DNA of 41,006 bases from an uncultured Oscillospiraceae bacterium (lineage in GTDB: Bacteria > Bacillota > Clostridia > Oscillospirales > Ruminococcaceae). Positions within the stretch are counted from its first letter, which is position 1; each line of letters opens with the position of its first letter. Under the pieces are notes generated by a model. That model worked only from the letters and a program-made list of their open reading frames with translations. It did no database searches and had not been told where the DNA came from. Both the position numbers and the translations under genes were made by a program. The stretch spans positions 1-41,006 of the forward strand of contig CAJFJV010000016.1 in NCBI GenBank assembly GCA_904384225.1, read 5' to 3'. This document shows, one piece after another, positions 7,666 to 17,963 of this stretch.

Positions 7666-8685
7666 ATGTTTTTTACAAAAGATATCGGTATCGATTTGGG
7701 TACTGCAAATACGCTTGTGTATATGAAAGGAAAAGGCATTATTATCCGTGAGCCGTCGGTTGTCGCGGTTGATATAAAAAATGATTCTGTCCGCAGTGTT
7801 GGCCAGGCGGCAAAGGATGTTGTGGGCCGTACACCGGGCTCTATTGTGACGGTCCGTCCGCTGAAAGACGGCGTTATTGCGGATTTTGATATCGCAACCA
7901 GCATGCTTAAGGAATTTATACGGAAGGCGCTTGGAAACTCTGCTTTCGCTAAGGCACGCATCGTCATCTGCATCCCTTCCGGTGTAACGGCGGTAGAGCG
8001 CCGTGCCGTTAAAGAATCGGCGGAACAGGCAGGTGCAAAGCGCGTCATTATTGTAGAAGAGCCAATGGCAGCAGCGATTGGAGCAGGCCTTCCCGTTGCC
8101 GAACCGACAGGCAGTATTGTTGTGGATATCGGCGGCGGCACGACAGAGGTTGCAGTGATTTCCCTCGGCGGCATTGTGGCGGCAAAGTCTGTACGTGTCG
8201 GCGGAGATAAATTTGATATAGACATCATCAACTATATAAAGAAAAAATATAATCTGTTAATCGGCGAGCGCACTGCTGAAGATATCAAAATTGATGTAGG
8301 CAATGCTTTTCCACTCGAGGAAGAGTTGACAACCGAAATCAAAGGCAGGAACCTTTTGACGGGTCTTCCGGAAAATATTGTTGTCACTTCTACGGAGATT
8401 CGAGAAGCACTTATTGATACCTTACAGGAAGTGCTGGAGGCTGTCCGTATTACGCTCGAAAAGACACCGCCGGAGCTTGCGGCCGATATTATTGATCAGG
8501 GTATTGTGTTAACAGGCGGCGGTGCGCTTCTGCGCGGCCTTGATAAGCTTATTGCGCAGGAAACGGGCATGGCAGTCCATGTGGCGAACGATCCGCTTGA
8601 TTGTGTCGCGTTGGGCACCGGCGAAATATTAGAGCACATGGATAAGCTTTCCGGCGTCATCTCTTCTGACGAAATCAAATATTAA
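7666..8685 (+). CDS. mreB: Rod shape-determining protein MreB (actin homologue)
   Basis: A 339-residue actin-fold ATPase that forms membrane-bound filaments steering lateral wall synthesis. Phosphate-1 motif [14 protein letters not shown] at residues 5-18, the phosphate-2 motif [19 protein letters not shown] around 155-175, [11 protein letters not shown], and the adenosine motif [15 protein letters not shown] near 285-300. The start at 7666 has TTGGAGG upstream and matches the family N-terminus ([12 protein letters not shown] with an amphipathic/hydrophobic first turn); the open frame continues further upstream without a ribosome site. Leads the mreBCD-PBP2 cluster. It could be an Mbl paralogue, but placement before mreC favours MreB. 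Confidence 0.96.
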   Translation: MFFTKDIGIDLGTANTLVYMKGKGIIIREPSVVAVDIKNDSVRSVGQAAKDVVGRTPGSIVTVRPLKDGVIADFDIATSMLKEFIRKALGNSAFAKARIVICIPSGVTAVERRAVKESAEQAGAKRVIIVEEPMAAAIGAGLPVAEPTGSIVVDIGGGTTEVAVISLGGIVAAKSVRVGGDKFDIDIINYIKKKYNLLIGERTAEDIKIDVGNAFPLEEELTTEIKGRNLLTGLPENIVVTSTEIREALIDTLQEVLEAVRITLEKTPPELAADIIDQGIVLTGGGALLRGLDKLIAQETGMAVHVANDPLDCVALGTGEILEHMDKLSGVISSDEIKY

Positions 8686-8712
8686 GCTGTCTGCAGGGCG
8701 GATGGTTTTGAG

Positions 8713-8766
8713 AAAGTTCCCCCTTGCCCGGCGTTTTCCTGCGCCGCAAGCCGGAACTTTTTCTTT
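8713..8766 (+). terminator. Strong hairpin with T tract between mreB and mreC
   Basis: Outer stem AAAGTTCC (8713-8720) with GGAACTTT (8753-8760), inner stem CTTGC..GGCG with CGCCGCAAG (two-base bulge), followed by TTTTTCTTTTCT. It has all features of an intrinsic terminator but lies inside an operon whose next gene starts at 8808, so it probably acts as an attenuator that lowers mreC-mreD-PBP2 expression relative to mreB. Confidence 0.75.
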
Positions 8767-8807
8767 TCTAAGAAAACATCTTCAAAAGACAGCCGCGGAG
8801 GAATACT

Positions 8808-9689
8808 ATGCGTGAATTTTTCAGTAGCAAAAAATTTAAGGTTATTCTTGCAATAATCGCCTTGTTGTTTGGAATGATGCTTTATTCTGCCTCTGGCGAT
8901 GGCATTGCGAATATACCCCGGAATCTGCTGGAGATGGCAACGGTCCCTTTTCAAAAAGTAGGCGCATTTTTATCTGATACAATCGGCGGCTGGTTTTCGG
9001 ATTTAGCCGCCGCAGGAAATACCGCCAAGGAGAATGAGGAATTGAAGCAGCAGATTGCGGAACTCAATCAGCAGATGGTAGATTATGAAAAATTGAAAGA
9101 TGAAAACGCACAGTTAAAAGAGATTGCCGGGATCAAAGAGCTGTATCCCGATTTTGAAGTGATGCCAGCCCAAGTGGTCAGCCGGGATTCAGCAGATCGG
9201 GCCAGTTCATTTATCATCGATCGGGGATCGCTTCACGGGATCGCTGTCAACGATCCGGTTATTACGTCAAACGGCCTTGTTGGGATTGTAACGCAAGTTG
9301 GGCCGATTAGCGCGCGGGTGAAGACGATCTTAAGCCCGGAAATAGATGTTGGCGCTATTGACATCAAAACCGACCAATTAGGCGTAGTAAGCGGCAATTA
9401 TACGGATGCGGAAAGCGGGAAAACGAGGATGGAAATCCTTTCGGAGGAAACGACGATAGAAGAAGGAAATATGATCGTTACCGCCGGATCATCTGGGATT
9501 TACCCACAGGGGATCCCCATTGGAACTGTAACAAAAATCGAGACGGAAACGACCGGCATTACAAAATATGCGGAGATTGAACCGATGGAAGATGTAACAT
9601 CTGTTACAACTGTTCAGGTCGTGACAAGCTTTTTGGGGCAAGGCAGCCGTTTGGAGGATTATCTGAATGACGGGAGCAGTGCAGAATAA
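8808..9689 (+). CDS. mreC: Rod shape-determining protein MreC
   Basis: A 293-residue membrane protein: short cytoplasmic start (MREFFSSKKFK), one transmembrane helix (VILAIIALLFGMMLYSA), a coiled coil at about residues 70-110 (ENEELKQQIAELNQQMVDYEKLKDENAQLKEIAG) and the extracellular double beta-barrel domain (ITSNGLVGIVTQVGP, SPEIDVGAID, VTAGSSGIYPQGIPIGTV). MreC links MreB/MreD to PBP2 and activates its transpeptidase. ATG 8808 follows GCGGAGG. The gene abuts mreD with no gap. Confidence 0.95.
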   Translation: MREFFSSKKFKVILAIIALLFGMMLYSASGDGIANIPRNLLEMATVPFQKVGAFLSDTIGGWFSDLAAAGNTAKENEELKQQIAELNQQMVDYEKLKDENAQLKEIAGIKELYPDFEVMPAQVVSRDSADRASSFIIDRGSLHGIAVNDPVITSNGLVGIVTQVGPISARVKTILSPEIDVGAIDIKTDQLGVVSGNYTDAESGKTRMEILSEETTIEEGNMIVTAGSSGIYPQGIPIGTVTKIETETTGITKYAEIEPMEDVTSVTTVQVVTSFLGQGSRLEDYLNDGSSAE

Positions 9690-10214
9690 ATGAAACAGGA
9701 AAGCAAGCTGCGCCCGGTTTTAAAGTGGCTGTGTTATGCAGGGGTTCTTCTGCTCGCTTACATTTTGCAGACAATGCCGGGGTTTTTGACCTTTTTTTCT
9801 GCCAAACCTGTCTGGGTTGTTGCGGTTGCGGTCTGTGTCTCCATGTACGAAGACGTCTTGCCAAGCGCCGTTTTTTGCGCCGTGGCTGGTCTTCTTTGGG
9901 ACATTTCCTCAGACCGGCTGTTTGGCTTTAATGGTGTCATCTTATTGGTGTGCGGGGTTTCGGTTTCCCTTTTGTGTATTTATTATCTGCACACCCGTTT
10001 TGTCAATTCTATCTGGTTTTGCGCAGCCGCCATGGCTGTGCAGGGTCTCTTAGATTATGTGTTTTATTTTGTAATCTGGCGCTATGATGGAGCAGGGTCC
10101 GTGATATATCTTCGGATTCTCCCGTGTCTTGTTCTTACCGTTTTGATCACACCGCTTGTCTTTTGGATTGTGCGGAAAATTGCTTTTCTGTTTCATCATG
10201 CGCCGCGCGCGTAA
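9690..10214 (+). CDS. mreD: Rod shape-determining protein MreD
   Basis: A 174-residue, very hydrophobic protein with about five membrane helices (LLLAYILQTMPGFL; VVAVAVCVSMYEDVLPSAVF; GVILLVCGVSVSLLCIYYL; WFCAAAMAVQGLLDYVFYFVI; ILPCLVLTVLITPLVFWIV). The motif PSAVFCAVAGLLWDISSDRLFGFNG is the MreD hallmark. The ATG directly follows the mreC TAA, implying translational coupling. MreD is an integral member of the elongasome, placed between MreC and RodA/PBP2. Confidence 0.9.
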   Translation: MKQESKLRPVLKWLCYAGVLLLAYILQTMPGFLTFFSAKPVWVVAVAVCVSMYEDVLPSAVFCAVAGLLWDISSDRLFGFNGVILLVCGVSVSLLCIYYLHTRFVNSIWFCAAAMAVQGLLDYVFYFVIWRYDGAGSVIYLRILPCLVLTVLITPLVFWIVRKIAFLFHHAPRA

Positions 10215-10253
10215 AACGATAACCTTCCCCTTTTTTGCAGAAAGGAGTATATT

Positions 10254-12395
10254 ATGCCCGTTCCACGTGAAGTAAAAATGCCGCGGCGGCGTATTGCCAT
10301 ATTGATTGCGCTTTGTATTATCATGTGTGTTTCAGCTACGCTGCGCACGTTCCAGTTCCAGATTGTCGATGGGGAGAGCTATCTTGCGGCGGCACAGAGC
10401 GGGACGACAACGACGATTGAAATTCCGGCGGCCCGCGGTGAAATTGTAGACCGTAACGGAATCCCTCTTGCACAGAACCAAGCGGCGTTTAATGTGACCT
10501 TCAACTTCCTTTCAATGGAACGGGACAGCCGCCTTTCGTTAAATAATGAAAAGACCAATGCACTGATTTACAATTTGATCCGCACTTTTGAGGCGCTTGG
10601 AGAAGAATGGATTGACAGCCTGCCAGTCAGCCTTACGACGCCGTATACTTTTACGGAAGACAGCGAGACGGAGGTCAGCCGTTTAAAGAAACGGGTAGGC
10701 GTCAACGATTATGCTACGGCGGAAAACTGTATAGATTGGATATACCGGGAATGCGGGATCAAAAAATATCGGGATAACGATGGCAATTGTACGCATTGCG
10801 GCGAGCCATTCGATGAATGTGACTATGAAGAATATTCAGAAGAATATGCCAGAAAGATAGCCGGCGTGCGTTATTCCATGCTGGCGAAGGATTTTTCCGC
10901 TTACAATACGCAGTATACCTTTGCAGAAGGCATTGCGGCCGAAACGGTTGCGTTGTTAAAAGAGTTGTCGGATGAATTTCCTGGCGTACAGATTGAAGAA
11001 ACAAGCGAGCGGGTCTATACCAGCGGAGATGTTGCGCCGCAGCTTATAGGGACGCTTACGCCTATGTACGATGATGAATACGAAACGACATACAGCAAAA
11101 AGTTTGCCGATGAACCTGGAAAACAGTATGAACGGGATGACCTTGTCGGACGCGGCGGTGTGGAGGCCGCCTTTGAAGATGAGCTTAGAGGTACAAGCGG
11201 AACCATGACGGTCACGCAGAACAGTGACGGCGACATCATTGATATTCAGGAAACCAGTGCACCGATTGCAGGAAAAACGATCCAGCTCACTTTGGATTAT
11301 AATTTGCAAAAGGAGCTTCAGACGGAACTGGCGGATTATATTGCATGGTACAACGCCACCAATACGCGTGGGAAAGTGTCGCAAAATGCCGCTTTGGTTA
11401 TTTTGGATGCGAAAAACGGCGGGCTGTTGACCAGTATATCCTACCCCTATTATGATATCAATGATGCAATCGAAAATTATGAAGAGGTACAAAACCGCGA
11501 GGGTTCGCCCCTTGTGAACCGCGCGCTCAACGGAACGTATCGGCCAGGCTCAACATTTAAGCCTATTGTAGCAGCCGCCGGCTTAACGGAAGGCCTCATA
11601 ACGCCTTCATACACGTTTTACTGCGATGGCTATCATTATTATTATTATGCCGACTCCGGCTACACGCCTAACTGTGTCGGGACCGGCCATAAAGGCGGCG
11701 CCAATCTGGATGCAACACAGGCCTTGCATTACTCCTGCAACTCTTTTTTCTATGATCTTGGCCGCAGGCTTGGCATTGACATGATAGGCGAATATGCCCG
11801 TTATTTTGGTTTGGGTGTTGACACAGGGCTTGAGATTTATTCGGAAATCGGGCGTATCTCAAAGGGGACCGATGAAAACTGGGAAGGCGGTAACGTGATC
11901 CAGGCTGCAATCGGGCAGATGAATACCAACGTAACGCCTTTACAAATGGCAGTAGAAGCGATGACGATTGCAAATCATGGCACCCGGTATTCTACCCATT
12001 TATTGGATGCCATGTTGGACGAGACTGGGAATGTAGTTTCAGAATATGAAACCACGGTCGCTTCCTCCTTTGATTTATCGGATGAAGCATATGAGGCTAT
12101 AGCAGAAGGCATGGCGATGGTCGCAGGCGACCTGACAGGAGAATACCGCGTAACAGATCTCGGTTATGATGTCTATATTAAAACAGGTACGCCGCAGGTT
12201 ACAGAAGACCGTACGCATCACTGCTTTATTGGGTATGTGTTAAAAGACGGCGAGCCCGAGATTGCAATTGCCATGATGGTGGAAGACGGCCAAACCTGCC
12301 AGCGGTTCCTTCGTAGAATTTTGTTGGCATACGATAAGGCGCAGTACCCTGAGAAATATGCAACAGAAGAGACCGTAGAGAATGCAGCGGCCTGA
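10254..12395 (+). CDS. Penicillin-binding protein 2 (class B PBP, elongasome transpeptidase)
   Basis: A 713-residue class B PBP: one N-terminal membrane anchor (IAILIALCIIMCVSATL), a pedestal domain beginning with the conserved ARGEIVDRNGIPLAQN, and a penicillin-binding domain with SxxK as STFK near residue 432, SxN as SCN near residue 493 and KTG as KTGTPQ near residue 643. It cross-links peptidoglycan during side-wall growth. ATG 10254 has GAAAGGAG upstream. It sits directly after mreD, the usual place for PBP2 (MrdA-like). Unusual: the pedestal carries cysteines at about 167, 179, 182 and 189 (C-x11-C-x2-C-x6-C, including NCTHCGEPFDEC), resembling a zinc site on the extracellular side. No rodA is present in the window. 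Confidence 0.93.
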   Translation: MPVPREVKMPRRRIAILIALCIIMCVSATLRTFQFQIVDGESYLAAAQSGTTTTIEIPAARGEIVDRNGIPLAQNQAAFNVTFNFLSMERDSRLSLNNEKTNALIYNLIRTFEALGEEWIDSLPVSLTTPYTFTEDSETEVSRLKKRVGVNDYATAENCIDWIYRECGIKKYRDNDGNCTHCGEPFDECDYEEYSEEYARKIAGVRYSMLAKDFSAYNTQYTFAEGIAAETVALLKELSDEFPGVQIEETSERVYTSGDVAPQLIGTLTPMYDDEYETTYSKKFADEPGKQYERDDLVGRGGVEAAFEDELRGTSGTMTVTQNSDGDIIDIQETSAPIAGKTIQLTLDYNLQKELQTELADYIAWYNATNTRGKVSQNAALVILDAKNGGLLTSISYPYYDINDAIENYEEVQNREGSPLVNRALNGTYRPGSTFKPIVAAAGLTEGLITPSYTFYCDGYHYYYYADSGYTPNCVGTGHKGGANLDATQALHYSCNSFFYDLGRRLGIDMIGEYARYFGLGVDTGLEIYSEIGRISKGTDENWEGGNVIQAAIGQMNTNVTPLQMAVEAMTIANHGTRYSTHLLDAMLDETGNVVSEYETTVASSFDLSDEAYEAIAEGMAMVAGDLTGEYRVTDLGYDVYIKTGTPQVTEDRTHHCFIGYVLKDGEPEIAIAMMVEDGQTCQRFLRRILLAYDKAQYPEKYATEETVENAAA

Positions 12396-12429
12396 TTGAG
12401 AAAAACGCTAAAAAATTCTTGATATCCGC

Positions 12430-12458
12430 TTGCATTCTCTGTATAGAATTGATATAAT
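12430..12458 (+). promoter_or_regulatory. Sigma-A promoter of the minD-like gene
   Basis: TTGCAT at 12430-12435, 17 bases, TATAAT at 12453-12458, placed in the 109-base gap after the PBP2 gene. Confidence 0.8.
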
Positions 12459-12504
12459 ACAGTTAGTTTAGTGGGGCGTTATACAAAATTTATGGGAGTG
12501 AAAA

Positions 12505-13233
12505 ATGGGGACAATCGTTTCGGTGGTTTCCGGGAAAGGCGGAACAGGTAAATCCACAATAGCTGCTTCATTGGGAATAACTGCCGCAAGACAGAAGAAA
12601 CGGGTCCTGCTTGCCGATTTGGATGCAGGATTGTGTTCCCTTGATTTGTTTTTCCATATGCAGGACCGGATTGTTTATAATCTAGGTGACGTTTGCAGCG
12701 GACGTTGTACACCGGCGGACGCTGTTTTTGCACATATGGACAATCCATATGTGTCGCTTGTCTGTGCGCCCGCTGTAAATTTTTCAGATTTTCATATAGC
12801 AGATGTTCTTCCTGCCCTGCGGGAGTACCAGAAGCAATTTGATTTGATTTTTTTAGATATGCCGGCCGGAATCTCTGCGGCCGCAGAGGCTTCCAACCTT
12901 TTATCGGATGAAACACTGGTTGTCGTAACGCCGGATCTTATTTCTGTGCGGGATGCACAGCGGTTGGCCGCTTTTCTTCCGTTGGAGCATGTGCATTTAC
13001 TTATCAACAAAGTCTCTCGCAGTACCGTCCAATTAGGCGGACTTTCCGATTTAGATGAGGCCGTGGATATGGTAGGAGTACCGCTTTTAGGCGTTTTGCC
13101 GTTGGATATAGGGATTTCCGGATACATAGCAGAAGACAAGCGCTGTTCCCCTTTGACCAGAAAAATCTTTTCTGCTTTGATTGAACGTCTGAATGGCAGA
13201 TATGTTCCTCTCATTTTAAAAACCGTACCTTAA
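12505..13233 (+). CDS. MinD/ParA-type P-loop ATPase
   Basis: A 242-residue deviant-Walker ATPase: SGKGGTGKST at residues 9-18 with the signature lysine (K11), switch I/Walker A' region VLLADLDAGLCSLDLFF, and Walker B FDLIFLDMPAGIS near 112. Overall order and the downstream mgsA fit the minD position of clostridial mre loci. MinD dimers bind membrane in the ATP state and recruit the division inhibitor MinC. However, there is no minC or minE next to it, the protein is somewhat short, and its C-terminus (RYVPLILKTVP) lacks a clear amphipathic membrane-targeting helix. It may therefore be a divergent MinD or a different ParA/FlhG-like positioning ATPase. GGGAGTG precedes the ATG at a normal distance. 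Confidence 0.8.
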   Translation: MGTIVSVVSGKGGTGKSTIAASLGITAARQKKRVLLADLDAGLCSLDLFFHMQDRIVYNLGDVCSGRCTPADAVFAHMDNPYVSLVCAPAVNFSDFHIADVLPALREYQKQFDLIFLDMPAGISAAAEASNLLSDETLVVVTPDLISVRDAQRLAAFLPLEHVHLLINKVSRSTVQLGGLSDLDEAVDMVGVPLLGVLPLDIGISGYIAEDKRCSPLTRKIFSALIERLNGRYVPLILKTVP

Positions 13234-13320
13234 TGTCTTGCGTTGCATCAATTTGCCGGCAAGATGCCGGTGTTGACGATATAGCAGAGAGAATGAGATT
13301 TTAGGAAAGGGAGTCCGGGT

Positions 13321-13719
13321 ATGACGATTGCATTGATTGCACATGATGCAAAAAAAGAACTGATGATTCAGTTTTGTATTGCGTATTGCGGTATTTTAAG
13401 TAAGCACACATTATGTGCGACCGGAACTACTGGAAAGCTGGTTGCAGAGGCAACGGGCCTTCATGTGGAGCGGTATTTAAGCGGAAAACAAGGCGGGGAT
13501 CAGCAAATTGCCGCGCGTATTGCCTGCAATGAAATCGATATGGTTTTGTTCTTTCGGGATCCGTTGACAGTCAAAGAGCATGAACCAAATGAGATGGCTT
13601 TGCTGCGTCTCTGCGATGTACACAACATCCCAATTGCAACCAATATTGCAACAGGTGAGATGTTGATCCATGGTTTAGAACGCGGGGATTTGGATTGGCG
13701 GTCTATTGTAAAACAATAA
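13321..13719 (+). CDS. mgsA: Methylglyoxal synthase
   Basis: A 132-residue enzyme that converts dihydroxyacetone phosphate to methylglyoxal and phosphate, a phosphate-releasing bypass of lower glycolysis. Family motifs visible: [13 protein letters not shown] at the start, the phosphate-binding [16 protein letters not shown] with the catalytic aspartate, [10 protein letters not shown], and [19 protein letters not shown]. The usual length is 120-150 residues. ATG 13321 follows AGGAAAGGGAG. It lies after the minD-like gene and ends in a terminator, a placement repeated in many Clostridia. Confidence 0.95.
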   Translation: MTIALIAHDAKKELMIQFCIAYCGILSKHTLCATGTTGKLVAEATGLHVERYLSGKQGGDQQIAARIACNEIDMVLFFRDPLTVKEHEPNEMALLRLCDVHNIPIATNIATGEMLIHGLERGDLDWRSIVKQ

Positions 13720-13723
13720 AAGA

Positions 13724-13747
13724 AGCCGGGAGTTTACCCGGCTTTTT
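13724..13747 (+). terminator. Intrinsic terminator after mgsA
   Basis: Stem AGCCGGG / CCCGGCT with a six-base loop (AGTTTA), followed by TTTTAT; begins a few bases after the mgsA stop. Confidence 0.9.
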
Positions 13748-13774
13748 ATATCATTCCAAAAAAGGGGTTTGCTT

Positions 13775-15103
13775 ATGCTTCCGATTAAACGGGAATCTTA
13801 TTTTTATGACGTTTATCCACGCGTAGTATTGGCTGAGGCTGAAAGCACGGTTGTCATTCGCCCAATAGACAGCCATGCGGCATTTTGTACGGATGTTCCT
13901 TATACTATCCGTGTCATTCCGCTGACTGCGGATATTTACACCAAAACGAAGCCCGATATCTTTGAGACCGTTGTTTTTTCAAAAAATGGAAGGCTTACAT
14001 TCTGCTGTGTTTTCTCAGGGGAGCAGGAACATGCAATCCGCGTCTTTGCTGGCACGGACGGCAAAATGGTTTTCCAGACTTCCGTTTATTCCGTTTGTGA
14101 GGACTTGTATGCGCGGACACCGCTTTTAGGGGATTTCCACGTTCATACGTGCTATTCGGATGGTGTAGAAAGTCCGGAATTTGTTGCAGCCATGTACCGT
14201 CAGGCAGGCTTTGATTTCATCCCGATTACTGACCACGGAAGGATGGATGCCTCCCGGCGGGCCATATCATTTTATCGGGAGATACCGCTTGACTTTAAAA
14301 TCTATACAGGCGAAGAAGTCCATTCACCGCACAACCACGTGCATATTGTCCATTTTGGAGGCGATTTTTCAGTTAATGAAGAATGCCTTACCGAAATATC
14401 CAAAAATCCGTGGGAGGATCCGGGAAAAGAAATTTGGAATCGGGAAACAGAGGCACTTTCCAGAACATTTTCGGATTTGCCAGAAGGCGTGGATCCCTTT
14501 GTACATGCTTCCTGTTTGCGGGTAATCGAACGGATACATAAAGCCAATGGGATGGCGATCCTCTGCCATCCATTTTGGATTGCGGATGTGCACAATGTAA
14601 CGGATGCAATGACAAGGCTGTATCTTGAAAACCATTATGCAGATGCATTTGAATTAATAGGCGGGCAAACCAATCATGAGAATATGCTGCAGATTGCTTT
14701 TTATCAGCAGCTCTTGTCAGAGGGATGCCGTATTCCAGTCGTCGGGAACAGTGATTCCCATGGGACGGCAGACCGGATCTATTTCAATGGTATGAAAACA
14801 ATTGTTTTTGCAAAAGACAATAACCGTGATGATATTATCGAAGCAGTCCGCCACGAGTACAGTGTGGCAATGGATGAATATCCGGGGCAGGAACCTCGAA
14901 TTTATGGCTCATTCCGTATGGTCAGGTATGCTTTGTTTTTATATGAGCATTATTTCCCGCTGCATGCGGAGCTTTGCTTTGAGGAGGGCCGGCTGATGCG
15001 TGCTTTGATCGCATCCGACCCGGAAGCGGAAAAGCGGCTTGCAGCCTGCTATGGACAATCAAAGCGTTTTGCCGGGCACTTTTTTGGATGGGAAACGATA
15101 TGA
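13775..15103 (+). CDS. PHP-domain metal-dependent phosphoesterase
   Basis: A 442-residue protein. Residues 1-115 form a beta-rich domain I do not recognise. The PHP fold follows: GDFHVHTCYSDG (motif 1 metal ligands) near 120, FIPITDHGRMDASRRA (motif 2), IYTGEEVHSPHNHVHIVHFG, AILCHPFW and GNSDSHGTADR (motif 4). These place the expected His, Asp and Glu residues for a trinuclear Mn/Fe/Zn site. PHP enzymes cleave phosphomonoesters or nucleotides (histidinol phosphatase, 3',5'-nucleotide phosphatases, polymerase proofreading), so the substrate stays open. The ATG at 13775 is chosen with AAAGGGG upstream; a TTG two codons earlier is too close to it. A small FakA-like gene follows 21 bases later and may be co-translated. 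Confidence 0.85.
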   Translation: MLPIKRESYFYDVYPRVVLAEAESTVVIRPIDSHAAFCTDVPYTIRVIPLTADIYTKTKPDIFETVVFSKNGRLTFCCVFSGEQEHAIRVFAGTDGKMVFQTSVYSVCEDLYARTPLLGDFHVHTCYSDGVESPEFVAAMYRQAGFDFIPITDHGRMDASRRAISFYREIPLDFKIYTGEEVHSPHNHVHIVHFGGDFSVNEECLTEISKNPWEDPGKEIWNRETEALSRTFSDLPEGVDPFVHASCLRVIERIHKANGMAILCHPFWIADVHNVTDAMTRLYLENHYADAFELIGGQTNHENMLQIAFYQQLLSEGCRIPVVGNSDSHGTADRIYFNGMKTIVFAKDNNRDDIIEAVRHEYSVAMDEYPGQEPRIYGSFRMVRYALFLYEHYFPLHAELCFEEGRLMRALIASDPEAEKRLAACYGQSKRFAGHFFGWETI

Positions 15104-15124
15104 GACAGGAAGGAGCAGGAGGGT

Positions 15125-15376
15125 ATGCTGACGTATCGATATGACACACAGCTTTTAATAGAGGGCGAAAATTTAGACGAGGATGAGATTAACAGCTATT
15201 TTCGTACGCACTTTGACGGAGACAGCCTTCTCGCTGTAGGAGATGAGACGTTGATAAAAATACATTTCCATACCAATAGGCCGTGGGATGTCCTGGAATA
15301 TTGCGCTTCGCTTGGCGAAATTTACGATATTGTTGTGGAAGATATGGATCGGCAGTCACGGGGATTGCAGGGATAA
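15125..15376 (+). CDS. Free-standing FakA/YloV middle-domain protein ('kinase to dihydroxyacetone kinase' type)
   Basis: An 83-residue protein that aligns by eye with only the middle domain of fatty-acid kinase subunit FakA (YloV): YRYDTQLLIEGENLDEDEI, then GDSLLAVGDETLIKIHFHTN and PWDVLEYCASLGEIYDI with the ending VEDMDRQS (family IxNMREQ). The ATP-binding DhaL domain and the C-terminal domain are absent. In full FakA this domain carries a zinc site with a Cys from YxYCT and two His from KVHxH; here the two His remain (KIHFH) but the Cys position is Asp. Strong GGAAGGAGCAGGAGGG precedes ATG 15125. Similar small proteins occur in other Clostridia; function is unknown. It may contact DegV/FakB-type proteins such as the one at 17964-18857. 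Confidence 0.8.
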   Translation: MLTYRYDTQLLIEGENLDEDEINSYFRTHFDGDSLLAVGDETLIKIHFHTNRPWDVLEYCASLGEIYDIVVEDMDRQSRGLQG

Positions 15377-15613
15377 ACAGTGTAAAAGGACTTTCTGAAG
15401 ATAGCGGATGGCGTTTTCCAAAAGGAAAGGACAGATGGATCTTGAAGGGATCCCGATCCCCTATCCTATTCCCTTTATACAGCTGTAGCTTTGATACATT
15501 TTCCGACGCTGCTTCCTTGTTATATGAGCCAGAAGCAGAAAGCGGCAAATCCTATGCTGAGTATGATCCAGAGGTTAAATAAAAGGTGTAACGGCTATAG
15601 ATAGACAAAAAAA

Positions 15614-15658
15614 CAGTGGTGCTTGAAAGTTTGCGCTTTCAGCACCACTGTTTTTTTT
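15614..15658. terminator. Bidirectional terminator between the PHP and groEL units
   Basis: Stem CAGTGGTGC / GCACCACTG extended inward by TGAAAG/CTTTCA, with TTTTTTTT on the plus strand and a run of T on the minus strand as well, so it can end both convergent transcripts. The 237 bases before it (15377-15613) hold only tiny frames without family support. Confidence 0.92.
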
Positions 15659-15715
15659 ATTCTTCTATAATCCCGCAAAAGAGAATATTGCGTATAAGCT
15701 TGATATAGAAACGGA

Positions 15716-17425
<1,710 letters not shown>

Positions 17426-17429
17426 TCAA

Positions 17430-17726
<297 letters not shown>

Positions 17727-17743
17727 CTAACGTATTCATTGGC

Positions 17744-17770
17744 TTGGCACTCCTATCTTTCGAGTGCTAA
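17744..17770 (-). promoter_or_regulatory. CIRCE operator (HrcA binding site)
   Basis: TTGGCACTC, nine bases, GAGTGCTAA: one mismatch to the consensus TTAGCACTC-N9-GAGTGCTAA. It lies just downstream of the groES -10 box, inside the untranslated leader. HrcA itself is not encoded in this window. Confidence 0.97.
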
Positions 17771-17779
17771 CTATCTATT

Positions 17780-17807
17780 ATTGTAATGATATATTATGAA
17801 AAATCAA
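17780..17807 (-). promoter_or_regulatory. Sigma-A promoter of groES-groEL
   Basis: Minus strand TTGATT (17802-17807), 16-base spacer, TACAAT (17780-17785), with CIRCE nine bases downstream of the -10. Confidence 0.75.
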
Positions 17808-17899
17808 TCTTTACTTTATGAACAAATTTGAAATCAGCAACTTATATAATTAACGGTATTAATTATAATAAAAATTCATATATATTGACAATAAATCGA

Positions 17900-17928
17900 T
17901 TGAATTTTCAGACAAGTTCTTTTATAAT
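17900..17928 (+). promoter_or_regulatory. Sigma-A promoter of the degV gene
   Basis: TTGAAT at 17900-17905, 17 bases, TATAAT at 17923-17928, in an A+T-rich stretch shared with the divergent gro promoter. Confidence 0.8.
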
Positions 17929-17963
17929 AAAAAATAGTGAAAAGGAAAGGAGTCAGGGACGAT

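Noticed and set aside
15377-15613. Small frames after the FakA-like gene, such as 15433-15486 behind AAAGGA and 15524-15604
   Set aside because: They encode only 17 and 26 residues, match no family, and the second has no ribosome site. A 99-codon frame at 15283-15582 overlaps the FakA-like gene in another frame.
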